DNA of 64,000 nt, from NCBI GenBank assembly GCA_038363925.1, contig JAQQWL010000008.1:868001-932000 (forward strand), read 5' to 3'. Shown piece after piece: positions 46,580-58,890 of the stretch (position 1 is the first letter of the stretch; every line of letters begins with the position of its first letter). The notes beneath the pieces are model-generated. The model saw only the letters and a list, made by a program, of their open reading frames with translations. It ran no database searches and was not told the DNA's origin. Both the position numbers and the translations under genes were made by a program. This DNA is from Apiospora phragmitis (taxonomy: Eukaryota; Ascomycota; Sordariomycetes; Amphisphaeriales; Apiosporaceae).

Positions 46580-47826
46580 CTAAAACCTAGATACCTTCCA
46601 TCTCGAAGAATTATCCGACCCATGTACTAATGTAGGTGGTGTATACGCTTCCAGCTCGCCTGGCCGGACCTGCGCTTCCAGCTCCCCCCTGGACACTGGA
46701 ACCGGCGAGGGGGCCACCACGTTGTTCCGGGACGAAGCAGTAGATGTAATACTCAGCAGCTTGAAGCTCGGCTTCGGTTGATCGGCCCGTACCGCTCGGC
46801 GCTTCTGCCACGAGTATAAGAGTATGAGGCCGACCAATACCAGTGCCAAGACCGGCCCAACGATCGCCCCTACCACCCAGGACGGCACGTAGGAGCCCGA
46901 GGTCCCTTGTCCGTTGCCGTGATCGCCCGCCGAACTCGTATCGGGCGATTGCGGGATAGTTGAGGAGGCAGCTATCGAGCCCGTGCTCGAGACAATCGGT
47001 CCAGCAGGATCAGCCGTCTTTGCTGGAGATATGGTGGAGGTAGGCGAGGAGGGCACGGCTGTAGAAGAGGTGGGATTCGCTACGGCGAGCGCCATGTCGA
47101 ACTTGTAGTTTGGATTGGGAGCCATTCCGCTCGTATCGACACTCTGCTTGAACTGGCAGTTGAGGTAGCCGTAATTTTGCGACGACTCGTAAGCCACAGC
47201 CACACACTTGGGAGAGTGGTCTTTGTTGTACTGGGCGCACTGGTCTATGCAGTTGGCCATGCTCGAGGCTTGCACTTCGCCCAGGCTTCCTGGTGCATAG
47301 TACTTGCCGCACTTTACTTGAAACTGCAGGTCCGGCCCTCCTCGGGCATCTTGGCCGAGTATAGGGATCCAAGCTTATTACAGTCGTCATCTGCAGCGGG
47401 CACGTTCGTGGCGACTGCCGAATCCATGATGTATTTTTGGGTGACGGCAGGGGCGAGGAAGCTCTTGGGCCAGCAGTTGTGCGCGTTGTTATCGGACTCC
47501 CCCAGAGCATCGAAGGCGAACCCCAGACACTTTGGGTGCCAGGAGATACAGATGTCCATGCAGTGCGTGAAGTTATTCGCGTTCAGCTGGGCAAGATCGG
47601 ACTTGGGCATGTCCACTCCGCAAGCCACCTTGAAATCGACCATGCTATCGAAGACAGTGCCGTCTGCTGCTGGGCACGGGTCGCGCGAGTGTGACTCGCG
47701 CTCTCCCAATTGTTGCACCAATCCTGGAACTGAGAGCCATGGTCAGCATATAACTTACTCCGACATCATGGACTACACTTTTGTAACACTGTCGACCTCA
47801 CTGATCCGAGTATACTTACCAGCCAT
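46580..47826 (-). CDS. PAN/apple-like Cys-rich single-pass membrane protein
   Basis: Proposed exons are 47826-47820 and 47729-46580 (intron 90 nt, GTAAGT, CTGACC branch). One missing G at 47336-47338 must be added to join the two frames, giving about 385 aa. The N-terminal half has two Cys-rich repeats: CPAADGTVFDSM..VACG, then FTHCMDICISWHPKCLGFAFD and NCWPKSF; and KCGKYYAPG, then NCIDQCAQY, KCVAVAYESS and NCQFK. This is the pattern of fungal PAN/apple-like domains. A Ser/Thr/Pro-rich stalk leads to one transmembrane helix (SWVVGAIVGPVLALVLVGLI) and a basic cytosolic tail. No clear signal peptide is visible with this start, so the first exon is uncertain. It could be a cell-wall sensor or adhesin-like protein; function not known. 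Confidence 0.72.
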
Positions 47827-48978
47827 TTTTATATGCCCGTATTAGAAAGAAAGTAGATTCTCGGACCGACTGGGGGCATGACGAGAAAGAGAGCAAATGC
47901 CACCTGGATTCCAAGTGCAATGGAGTTTCACTCTATGTATACCATCATCCCGTACGAAACTGGGCAAGTGCTTACATTCAGGCATATCTGACCATAGCAT
48001 CTCAGCCGCTTTGGCCCCCCGTTATCAGAGCGGAAACCACGACTCTAGATTCTAGAAGTGCTCTCGGTAGCATCATGATTTTGGGGGCCACTGTTCCTTT
48101 TCTCTCACACAGAATGCCCATTGGCCAGAGCCCCCGGAGTGAGCAGAGCAGCCCACGTTTCATGCGAACTTCGTATATTGACCCCTGGCTTGGTAAGCGA
48201 GCCAAGTGGCTGTGAAACTGTGCCTCGAGGAACTGCAGCCCCTTGCCCGATGTGGGTTTATGAGAAAAAGGAAAGACACCATCGTTTGGATGGTGATTCG
48301 TGGGAAAACGAGGCCCGTATCACCATTTGTATGCCTACCTGGGCAGGAATAATAAAATGAAGTAGTGGAGACGTTACCAGAGGGGGAGTTACGATGTCAA
48401 CCTCACCTCCCTCGATGCCCTCATCTCCTTTCATAGTTAACGCAGACGTGTATCTATTGGGTAGCACCTATCTCTATCCATGCGCGAGCAGGCATCTAGG
48501 TATGGTAGAAACCCGTGTCATATGAATGCTACATGCCTGGGGGACATGAAACAGAAGATTACTTTCGCAGGTAGAAGTTGCGAGATACGTACAAGAAATG
48601 TATCAGCACTAACTTACTTGTAGGTTCGTTCACCTCAAGGATACCCAGTGATCGCGCCAAGCCTGACCCCACCAGCTTATCAGCCCTACAGCCCCACCAA
48701 CAATCAACAACCGTTCCAGGGCGTCGCCTAACTCTCCAGGCACTTTTCGGTGCTTACAATCATTACTTCATAAAGTACCCATGAATGCGACACCGAGTCT
48801 TGGATACGAATTATTGTCATACACAACCATTCCCATACCCATGCGTCATGTCATACAGATCCTTGCGGCATAATCCTCAATAACCAGCCTACTTTTCTGT
48901 CCCATAACCGAATCAATCATAGCAGTAGCAGCAGCAGACAGACAGACACGCCGCGCGCACGCGCCCACCACCACCATC
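47827..48978. other. Divergent intergenic region
   Basis: 1.15 kb between divergent starts of the PAN-like gene and CDC26. The last 60 nt are a CAG-rich then CACCACC leader. Nothing else supported. Confidence 0.5.
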
Positions 48979-50082
48979 ATGCTCCGCCGTCCCCCCACCG
49001 CCCTCACCCTGACGAGCGAAGACATCGCGTCCTACGAAGACCGCCGAGCCGCCCAGATCCAAGAAGCCCAGCTGCAAGCCCGGAAGCAGGTCCAAGCCGC
49101 TGCCGGTCCCCGGATGCAAGCTCTCTACTCGTCTCCGCGCGGCCGCCTGCACCGCGAAACCACCCCGCGCCTCGCCGCGCCCTCCTCGCCGCTGCATCAC
49201 CAACACCAGCACCAATACCACCAGCAGCAGCAGTCACCGCTCCACGCGACGCCCGAAGTGCAACAGGGCGGCGCCGGTCTCTCGTCCCCGCCCGAGGCCG
49301 ACGCCAACGATTGGGGATATGGCAGTCCGGACGACGAGGAAGACGAAGAAGTAGAGGAGGACGACGATGACGAAGAATCGGATATGGGCGAGCCGTCGGT
49401 GTTAGACCAACGCGGACAGCGCCTCGCCGTGCAACGACTTGCCCAACAGCAGCAGCAGCAACAACAAGGCGCATCCGACCCGCAGCAGCAGCTCGACACG
49501 TCGGACGCGGAAGAACAATACAACGAGAGCGATGAGGACGAGGATGAGGACGAGGAGATGGCCGACTACGACCCCGACGTCGCCGGCGCCATCCAGTTGA
49601 TGCCGCGGTCTATGCGCCCGACCCCGGCCGCCGCCATGAGGCAAGGCAGCGCGGAGCCGCCCTCGAGGCGATCGCGCGAACCGTCCGCACCAGCGAACCT
49701 GGCCGTGACGCCGGTGCCGTCCAACCACCATATCACCGTCACCCCTGCTGCTCCTGGTGGAGGAGGCGCCCCAACAGGGGCGGCGGCCTCAGCAGCGGCG
49801 TCTCAGATCCCGCAAGCACCTAGTAGGCCCACGACGGGTGGTGGCGGAGGTGGAAACACGAGAGCCCGGGCGACGCGCGGTACTGCTGCCAGCGCGGCGG
49901 CAGCGTCCGCGCCCATGACAAGAGGCACGAGGACGGCGGGGGCGGGTACGGGTTACGTGAGCACCCGGGGCCATGCGGCTAGCGCGGGCGAGGGACGCAT
50001 GACGCGGAGCCGGGAGGAGCGGATCGGCGTCTCTGGTGCCGCGGGGGCTGCTGGGTCGAGGCGGACGGCAAGAGGCGGATGA
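48979..50082 (+). CDS. CDC26: Anaphase-promoting complex subunit CDC26-like, with long low-complexity tail
   Basis: An intronless 367-aa frame. The N-terminus MLRRPPTALTLTSEDI, followed by a short charged helix (YEDRRAAQIQEAQLQARKQV), matches the APC/C subunit CDC26, whose N-terminal segment threads through the TPR groove of Cdc16/APC6 and stabilises it. Everything after about residue 45 is low complexity: His/Gln runs (HQHQHQYHQQQQ), Asp/Glu runs, a Q8 tract, and a Gly/Ala/Arg tail with several TRG/RATRG repeats. Yeast and human CDC26 are 124 and 85 residues, so this is unusually long, although fungal members vary. The tail is inferred to be disordered. The call rests on the N-terminal 25-40 residues. 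Confidence 0.75.
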   Translation: MLRRPPTALTLTSEDIASYEDRRAAQIQEAQLQARKQVQAAAGPRMQALYSSPRGRLHRETTPRLAAPSSPLHHQHQHQYHQQQQSPLHATPEVQQGGAGLSSPPEADANDWGYGSPDDEEDEEVEEDDDDEESDMGEPSVLDQRGQRLAVQRLAQQQQQQQQGASDPQQQLDTSDAEEQYNESDEDEDEDEEMADYDPDVAGAIQLMPRSMRPTPAAAMRQGSAEPPSRRSREPSAPANLAVTPVPSNHHITVTPAAPGGGGAPTGAAASAAASQIPQAPSRPTTGGGGGGNTRARATRGTAASAAAASAPMTRGTRTAGAGTGYVSTRGHAASAGEGRMTRSREERIGVSGAAGAAGSRRTARGG

Positions 50083-51339
50083 GTAAAGGAGGCAGAGGCA
50101 GAATAGCATGTCTCACGAAAACAAAACACAGCTGGCTGAACGACGGTGGTTGATGGGATGACGCTGCATATGCCAACATCATTCACATGCAGTCAGTCAA
50201 ATATGCTTGCGGCTTGTGGATCTATCTGGCATACGGTTACTTCCAGCACCACCCAACTGCGACGGACGTCCTGGACTTGGAGCCAATGGGTGCGTGCCTT
50301 TCCATCTGTCTCCATACCCTCACAAGCCCGATGTGCCAGCGTATTTGAATAGGGACGGCTCCGTAGGCAGGATGCTGTCTGATACTGCGTGCGGCCAGTC
50401 CAAGGCGACCATCATGCGAGGATTACATATCTACCAAGGGGGGTAGGATTATGGTCGGCATGGTCACATCTGGGACTCCGGCAGTGCGGCTCCTGAACAG
50501 GTCCTATATAATGGGTACCAGGGCCCATTAGCGAAAATATACTGTATGTTGAGCGGCTCACTTCACATAAGCAAGTAGGTTAATACCAGAGCATGCGGAC
50601 AAAATACCTAGCAAAACCCTAGCATCAATTATGTGCAAACAGCATTGGTACTCAGTATCACTAGCATATTACGGAGGCAGCTGTAGTAATGTATTGCAAT
50701 TCGACTGAGCGCCCAGAGCTGTGAAGCCTGCTCGCCATTCAGTTTGTGCGTGAGTATACTGTACGCATGCTATTTCATCGCGTGAAGATCCACCCCTTTT
50801 AGCTTGAGGGTGGATGGGCACCAATGCTACCTCTACTGTTTGTACATATTTCGTTCCACCTATGGCGAAAGAAGAAGTTCAGTAACGGGTTCCCAGCCAA
50901 ACCCATCTCTCATCTGAGTACCTGACCTCGAGTTTGCCTACTTCCTCCGGTGCGGCCAATCGTTCAATAAACACCCGCACACACACATAATTACGTGAAG
51001 GGGAGAATCGGGCGAAAGCAAAAACCCCGAACAGCCGAGCACAAGAGTAGGAAATAAAAAAAGACAACGTGTGGGAAGGTAATGCTTAATTTTATTGCAC
51101 TTATGCCTTTCCCCTGTCCCCCAAGAACGCCATGCTATGCAGTAATGGTGCGTGCGAGAAACGGAAATCGCTCCCCCAAAGTTTCATCAGAGTGAGTTTC
51201 ATCATCAGTTGATCAAAACGAGGAAGCGTTCGCTAATACTGTCTGCATATGTGTGTGGTGTTGACTTCTCGGCGGGAAGACCAAGTTATGATGTGTTCAA
51301 GAATCCTGCAGTCGTACCTAAACTATCGCTTACCGGGCC
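50083..51339. other. Intergenic, convergent 3' ends of CDC26 and TAF2
   Basis: 1.26 kb with no coding signal; terminators of both genes expected here. Confidence 0.55.
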
Positions 51340-54300
51340 TTACTGCGGCTGAGAAGTCGTAGTAGGCTTGACTTTGATCTTGATCTTAGATTTCGTACCC
51401 GATAAGATGGTTGATGGCGTAGTGTTGGATGGAGGTGGCTGCTGAGAATGCGAAGAAGAGGAGTGAGTGCCCCCTCCTGATGGGAGCGATGTGCGGCCAG
51501 CAGAAGGAAGCGGTCTGCGGTCACCGGAGCCGCCACCAGAACCGCCACCGGAGCCACCACCGGAGCTACCGCTAGGAGTGCTGCCAGGCAGTGGCTTTCG
51601 GATGGGCTTGATGCCGTTTCCACCATTGTTCGTGCCACTCAGGATCTTAGCCGAGGAAGGTTTTATTGTCTGAGTGGGACGCATCGGTGGCGAGGGGAAC
51701 GAATTGTTGGTGATAGACGTGGGCGTGGACACGTGCGGCGACTGCGACTTGCTGTGCTTCGAGAAGCCGACTGAGCCTGCACGGTGCTGGTGTTTGGAAG
51801 ATTGAGGGTGCTGGCTCTTGCTGCTAGCACGAATTGAGCCGGCATCAGGGGTAGCTGTTCTCGCAGGTGATGGTTTGCGCTTAAGCTTGTGCCAGGCATT
51901 GAATTTGACCGTGACCACTTTGGATCGTTTCTTGAAAATGTGTGCTGGGAGACCCTTGGTGTTGAGCTTGACAATCTTTGTCGGCCTTGGTGACTCGCTG
52001 GGCTCATTGCTTTGCCTCTTCAACGATTTCGGAAGCTGTGGAGCAAGGGAAGCTGGAGAGTTACTGCCACTGTTCTTGCCGGAAATACTGCCACCATTTT
52101 TGCCGGGGAGACTGCCACTGCTCTTGCTGATAGGGGGCGGAACCTTGGCCACAACCCGGTCTTTTGGCTTGAAGGGACCGTCCTTTGGTTTAGACGAGTT
52201 CTCCTTGAGCTTGACCGGAAGACCATTGGGACTATCTCGATCTCTGGCTTGGCCGACTGCTCCCTAATTTTGACTTCCTTAATCTTGGTGGGCCCATCTT
52301 TCGGCTTGCCGAGGTCATCCTTGAGCTTCGAGATTCCAGGTCCTTTGGGCTGTGGTCCGACCGATGGGAGAGCCCTGCGTTCAGACGAGGCTGCCGGTGA
52401 CATTGCTTTTGCCGAGGTGGCCAGAGTGGATGGTACCGCTGCAGCTGCAGCAGAAGGCTTCTCCACACTGGGGCGGGGGGCTTGCACCGAGATGCTATCG
52501 CGACGAGCCTCCTTGAGAGCCTCCTTAACTGGGCTAACAGACTTAGGCTTGGGTTCCGGCCGAGAGGCTGAGACAGTAACCGTTGGGGTGGGTTTTGCAA
52601 CACTAGGAACTGGTTTAGGAGTTGGTTTGGGAGTTGGTTTGGGAACTGGTTTTGCTTCGCTGGCGCTCGGTTTCACAACCACTGGAGGCAGAGCACTTGC
52701 AGATGGAGAAGCGGCTTTGACTGGGCCGAGGCTCGGGTTCCTGTTGAGATTGAGGGTGATAGTGCGCTTGGGCTGCTCTGGCTTGGCGGATGACGCCGAT
52801 AGGGGTTCCGCATAGGAGTTGTACTTCCTTCGGGACCGTGTCCGGAAACGACGCTGGAAATTTACCATTTGCTATATCGGATGGTTAGCCAATACTTCAG
52901 AATAAACAATGTCCCTGAAAGGAGTGTCATTACCTTATTGCGCTGTTTCTCGCCCCGGAAGCAATCCAATAAGTTGGGTAGTTGAACCGGAGCGTAAGTT
53001 GTTCATCCTCTTCGAAAAGGATGGAGCACATATCTAGCATATTCCTCCTTTCGGCAACCGTCAAGACTGGGGAGTCCAGACTGTTCCAGACAACCTGTTG
53101 CAGCTCAAGATCGTCCTTTGTCTTCTCTTTCAGTGCACTCAGAGCCAGGTTGAGATTTTCGCGACGAGCCTTCGCTTTCTGTTTAGCTTCAAGGGCTGTA
53201 TCATCAACGATGAGGCCGGACTCATTGCCAGCTGGTTTGCCCTTTTCGGGGTCCTCATGTTCGCCGATGGCGATGCTAGCCAACCCGCGGCAAAATATCT
53301 TGAAAAGTCGACTCCGAACAAAAGGTGACGAACCCGTAGCAATGACGGAAAGAAGGAATCGCAGGAACACGGGATGCGACATGTGTCCAAGTTCCACCAT
53401 AGCCTCAAACCCCTTGATACGGACAACATCGATGGTCTTGTCTTGTAGGTATTGGACAAAGACGAGAGGATCTGCTGGTATAACCTTCGCCTTCATCATC
53501 TGGCTCAAGGCGTCAAGTGCCGCAACCGTGAAGCAGTTCTGGTATGAAGGAGAGTACTCGTCCATTCTACGATACCGATCGATCTCCTCCAACGCACGCT
53601 CTTTGAACTCCTGCGGTTCCTTGTCGACAACAACATCATCTCCATCCTCGTCCTCGTCTCCGTCGCCGAAGGACATGGACATGGGTATGGATGTCTTTCT
53701 TTTCTTCTCATCAGGTATCTGGCATGTCGCCAGTGCCTTAATAAGCTTGCAGATGTAGAATTGGTCTGAGAAACAGTTCTCATCGTTGTTGTTGTTTTGT
53801 ATTTGTTCCAGGATGAAGCGACGAGCCTCCTCGGGGCATTTCCCATCCCTATCTCGCACTTTTGCCACGGTCTCAATGATTGCACATTGGACAAGGTATT
53901 GTTGTTTATTGTAGAAATCATTCGGGCGTGGCTTATATGTCCCTTCATGACAGAAAAAAACCTGAAAGACTTTCAGGAGATGTTTCAGCCCAATGCGTTC
54001 CGCCGGACCATCCACGGCGTGCAGCTGTAGTATCGTTGCCGCCATGGTGCGAATACCATGGAAATAACGAACATCACGTAATGTCCTTGTCAGGATAGTC
54101 GAGGCTAGAGGGTGTGCCCCGTTCTTGTGCGATAGCAGCTCCATATACAGCATCGAGTCTTGTTGCGCCACAACGTCCCTGTCCTGCTGCAACTGGGAGA
54201 CGTACATGTAGGGCTGCATGTTGGTCTTCATAGTGCAGACCCATTCGAAATCGGCGTCCATGCGAATCCACTCGTAGGACTCCTGGTCCATTTGCGCTTC

Positions 54301-56605
54301 CTGGTCTTCGTTCCAATCATGGAGACCCCATTCTTCCACGTCATCTTGACCTTGGAGAACATCACCAAGGGAGTACAGAAGCGCACCGTCCTCCTGGTTG
54401 TCTTCTGTGTTCTTGTTGGTATTGGCCGCGATCTGTCGATCCCTCTGACGCCGACTCCTTTTGAGTCGTTTGTACTTGGTATTGTAGGGGATCTCGAATT
54501 TAATCGACTTGGCTGTGTCCTCTTTGATCTCCACAATGTGCTCATAAGGCGTGCCATCAGCCTCATGGATCCGGATAGTCATTGGCCCGCTGAAACAATG
54601 CTGCAACTCGCCAGCCCAGACAGAGTGTGTTTCCTCCAGGACGTCGCCCCAGAAGGCATTTTTGTCCAAAGCCCGAGCTTTATGGGCAGCAATATCCTGG
54701 ACTTGCCGAATAGTCATTTCCACGCAGAGCCGCTTCTTGTTGAATTTCTGGTAGACGTCAAAGCGAGGACATCCGGACCCGAGTATCCACTGATTCCAGA
54801 AGCTCTCAAGTCGAGTTTGCCCCTGCTTCTCACATGCCTTGCGAAATGGCTCTGAAGCCAAGATCTCGTCACCCTGGTCGCCCGATGTGTTTGCCTTACT
54901 AACCATCTTGTTAATCAACCTCACTATCGGTGCCGAGCTAGAGGACTTGCTGAGCCGGCGGTCGAGAATGAAAAGTACCAGGGGCGCTTTCAGATCCATG
55001 AAAGCTACCTCGAAATCGCCCAGATGCAGGTGTTCACCTAGTGTATGTAGCGAAGGACGGTTCATGTCCGTCTCGATGAGCTGGTCAGCTCTCGTCTTCA
55101 TCGTAAACCTATAGTGGTTGTTGCCACAGATGAACTTCATGAAGTAGTCTGTCATGAACCAAGCGATGCCCACTACAAGCCAGACATCCGCGCTAGTATT
55201 CGGAATGATGTTGATACCAAACCACTGGCAGGCCAGAGAGTGGACCAGGATCCGAGTGGTCTCGATCTCGGTGTCGATAATCTCACGCGGGTAAAGCAGC
55301 CGCGTACTGGCTATGGAGAAGCCACACAGGGGTACGTTGTTCGCAACCATGTCGTCTACGAAGCAGATTTTGTAGTTGTCGAAAGGATACCGGCCAAAGT
55401 TCATAGCAAATTGGTCGATAGCAGTGACAATAGCAGCGCATGTATTCCTGACTTCTTCGGCTCGGCCAGGAAGACAGTAGCCATGAACTTTGGTTGCGTT
55501 GGAGCCGAGCTTATTATCATCTTCCTCAGTTCTGAACTCGGACCATAAATCGACGTGTTCGAAGGGCCCTATGGTGAAGCCGATATGCCGCGCAGCCTTG
55601 TTGTGACATTCGAACGTCATGGTCTTTTTCGTCTCATCGTCCGAATCAAGAGTCTCGTCTTCCAGTTTGCCCGAGCAAACGGCTGTCAACTCGAGCAATT
55701 TGTCCTCTTCTGTGAAAGCGTCGCCACGGCGCCGCGGCTCGTCCTCGCCATGTTTTCGCTTGCGATTGCCGTTGAGCAGGCCGCTGGTCTGGGCGACGGG
55801 CGCTCGCTGGAAGGCATCTCCGGTGTCCTGGGGAAAGTGAGGGAGATTTTCCAACTGGACCGACAGCCGGGATCATCTATGCAGGGGAAGATGCACGAAG
55901 CTATCCCCGGCTCAACCGAGTGCAGTGTGTAAATGGGGATATCTCGAGTCGGCCTCGTCGACACCAACGAATTGCAAGCCGTCCCGGATGTTACGTAGAG
56001 TGAAGGGAATAGTGATTTTGTGGAACAGTTTTCCGTTCATTTCTTGCAGGTGTTTATCAGCCGGATCTGGCTTCTGCTTCTGCTTAAGGGGGCGCATCCC
56101 GCAGCTTTATTAAACCGGCTTGTCGATCTTTAAGGGACGGGAGAGTGACGCGAAGGGAGCCATCCAGCGGCGTACACGAGTTATTGTTCTCGTGATCTGT
56201 TGCGGACAACTCCCTCCGTCGGCGGTGCAATAGCGAACGCATGCGACGTTTCCGAATCGGCCATTGCTGAGCGCCCCATTCGTAGGCCGCCGGCGTGTCG
56301 GCAGCCACATATGGATCTTCGTAGACAGCCTTTGCCGGACAGCCGCTGACAGTGATTTTGTCGAGATCGATGTTACACTGTCGCGCGTCGATGAATATCT
56401 CGTCAAGGGAATCATCGGTCACACTAATGAAGATATCGGCCCTTCCCTTGACAGCTTTCTCGCGCAAGTCGAAGTCTAGCCATACCTGCTCCCTAAAGAC
56501 AGAGTAGGGATGGACTGGTGTATCCTCGATCGGAGGTTCACCAGAGGCACCAGCGTCGCCATCCTGCGCAGGTACCTGATCCAGCTCGATGATGGCGCCA
56601 GGCAT
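51340..56605 (-). CDS. TAF2: TFIID subunit TAF2 (catalytically dead M1-aminopeptidase fold), five apparent indels
   Basis: ATG 56605; intron 52933-52872 (62 nt, GTAATG, GCTAACC branch); stop at 51340. Correcting five apparent indels gives 1735 codons: extra C at 56088-56092, extra C at 55935-55938, missing C at 55820-55823, missing base at 52976-52977, missing base at 52228-52230. The N-terminus (PYSVFREQVWLDFDL) and ASCIFPCIDDPGCRSSW belong to the beta-rich domain. The peptidase-like core keeps PLCGFSIASTRLLYPR and EIETTRILVHSLACQWFG. The zinc motif HEXXH is HSLAC, so there is no catalysis, as expected for TAF2. HEAT-like C-terminal repeats follow. The final 500 residues form a Lys/Pro/Ser tail with KPTPKPTPKP repeats and a Gly/Ser stretch. 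TAF2 contacts the Initiator element within TFIID. The family call is firm because conserved segments occur in all frames in collinear order. Confidence 0.92.
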
Positions 56606-58090
56606 CGTCAAGGCAGTCGGCGCGTTACGAAGACCGCAATCGGCTATCGAGGACGCCTTTCATGGAGTCGGATCGAGGGGCTTTGTGGTAGAGCGAAGAG
56701 GCAGTTGGCTATCGAAGGCGCTTGTGAGGCCGAGATGCGGAATATGAGGCGACCGTGGTCGAAGAACACGCGATCGTGGGTGGCAAGCGCAATGTGATTC
56801 GGTCGGTGGTGGCTGGGTCAGAGGACAACGGAACAAGTGTGTCAAGTCGAAAAAGGTAGGGTATTAATAATTTGATGCAGCGCAAGTGACGAAAAGTCGA
56901 AGATACAGGAAAGGCAGCGAAAGATCGAAGTGGGGGACTCTCTTGGAGCAGGCGTCGGTGCGATCCTCAGGTTGGGAGAGCTCGCTCGTTCATATGTATG
57001 GCGACGTACGAAGGCGGCGCAATTGATGGACACACGCCGGTCGATGAAAAAAAGTAAATCCGCTATGGTACAAATAGATAACGGGGTGTTGCTGTATTCT
57101 AAAAACGTCGTTGTCGCAGAGTCGTTGCCACACAGGCGAGGGTACAAAAAAAAAAGACCAAGCCGACGTTCACGATATCGCAGTGCCGTGCTGTGCAATG
57201 CAGCCTTGCCAATGGAGATACTTCAGAAGCGTACCGCTGGTGTCTGGGTGTCTGATCCAGTCTTGACTGATCGTAGAAGGGCGTCAGTGGTTGATACCTG
57301 AGCTTTCGGAAATTAGAGAGCTTGAGCCAATCAGATCGGTTCCAAGCTACACTTGGTGGGGTCGTCTTCTTCCAGCCGCGCCAAGAAAAAGACGCGTTCA
57401 GGTCGCTGCAGTTGAAGCCGAACTTTTAAACGGGAGGCTCCAGGTTATGATGCTTATGACATAAACCCATGTCACATCTCGTCTCAACTGCTTCAACCCA
57501 TCAACGGTCAAAGGTTTGACACTGGCGTCGGACACCCTATTAATACGTTATGGTCAGGCTCATCTCAGTCAATTATCAGTTATATGACTAAGTAAGCTAC
57601 GGAGTAGTCATTTACAAATTCTATGAAGACTGACGGACGGACGCGGGGAGGGGATAGGTTACGGAGGTAGGGGTTTAATGCTAATATAAGGCAATAGGCA
57701 TTAAGGAAGTTATGTGGCTGTGGTGGCGTTAGCTCAAGCTATCGTGGCTATATGGTTGTCGAGAAAGGACAATGGATAACCTACCTCCCTAACCCGCCTC
57801 GGTCAAAACCTACAGCTGAAAATTAACATACCACTGCCAATGACCAGGATTATGACCTATTCCAGCAGTTACACTATGAGCCCGGTTTGCGCAACGTCAA
57901 GGCCACGTCGGTGTGGTGGTAGACCAGTGCATACATTCCCTTGTCGTGACACAAGGAATTTGGGTTGGTGAGGTTGACTGTTGCCAGCTGGACCCCCTTC
58001 TTGGGCGTCTGACCTGAGGGGTTGGGTCAGAACATAGGTACATGTATGGAAGGTGTTGTAATCAGATCTCTACCTGCGAATTACAGACCG
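56606..58090. other. Intergenic
   Basis: 1.5 kb upstream of TAF2. Near 57880-58015 the minus strand has a protein-like tail (TPKKGVQLATVNLTNP, then CHDKGMYALVYHH) preceded by an intron-like GTAGAG...CTGAC...CAG, but the next exon upstream is not open. Perhaps the end of a lost gene; not called. Confidence 0.4.
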
Positions 58091-58890
58091 TGCTCCTTCG
58101 GCTGAGTGGGACGTTGGACAGGGAGACCGGAGGTGTATGCGATATCTTATAAGATGCTGACGGCAACAGATCACCTCCCGGGGCAAGCGGGATACTACAA
58201 GGTAACCTACGTTATTTGTATTTTCATATGTTGAGCTGGATGTTACTTCGGATGCTTCAATCGCCCGCTGCGCAGAGCATCTGCGAGACCGAACTGACGG
58301 TGCTCGACATAGTCTCGAATAACAACGGTCGAGACTTTTCCATGCCACCCCTGGACGTAGACATGAACGAGGCCAAGGAACATTTCGACGTAAATTCCCA
58401 GAGCGTGTTGGTCCGTCACCCAGGCATTCGCACCTATAGTTATCGAGGCTCTAGGAGTAATCGTTAACCATAGCTCCGTTGTCTGGAACTATTCTAATGC
58501 CTGGGGAGGTATATACGGCACTTCCAAAGCGGCAGTCAAGCAGATGTTTAAAGTTCTCCGGGTTGAGCTGGTAATCATGTCAATTATCGGCGCAGTCGAT
58601 ACTCCTATCTTCGACACCTCTCACAAAGGTCTAGTCCAGATGCCGTCGGGCTCATACTATGAACCGATTCGGCCAATCATTTCAGAAATACGCGAAGGGA
58701 TTCATGATCTTCTGGCATGGATGGGTAACTGTCGCTTCCTCGTGGACGACTCTCTTGGAAACCATGTGATCCTTTCTAAGGCACAGCTCCGGTCACATAC
58801 CCCAAACCGAATTCTAGGAGTCATGCGTTTACAGCCAGCATTACATCACTTGCCAGTTTTCTCGTCGATCATGCGTGTTACGGTCTCACG
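58091..58890 (+). pseudogene. Short-chain dehydrogenase/reductase (AYR1-like) pseudogene
   Basis: Collinear remnants of one SDR are spread over frames. VYAISYKMLTATDHLPG (about 58133-58185) is the end of the Rossmann N-half. VELDVTSDASIARCAE follows from 58223, then NNNGRDFSMP, LDVDMNEAKEHFDVN, VIVNHSSVVWN and GGIYGTSKAAVKQM (active-site Ser, Tyr and Lys), then IIGAVDTPIFDTSHKG and EPIRPIISEIREG. The nucleotide-binding TGxxxGIG segment is unrecognisable, NNAG reads NNNG, several frame changes and stops occur, and a few codons are missing between VELVIM and IIGAVDTP. It differs from the sequencing-indel genes because amino-acid content itself is degraded. The parent would be a 1-acyl-dihydroxyacetone-phosphate reductase-like enzyme. 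Remnants may extend to about 59050. Confidence 0.78.

Noticed and set aside
52012..54855. Several 230-267-codon plus-strand frames
   Set aside because: Antisense shadows of TAF2; the minus strand carries the conserved protein.
57880..58080. Minus-strand exon-like fragment with an apparent intron
   Set aside because: The upstream exon contains a stop in the required frame and part of it overlaps the plus-strand SDR remnant; too weak to call.
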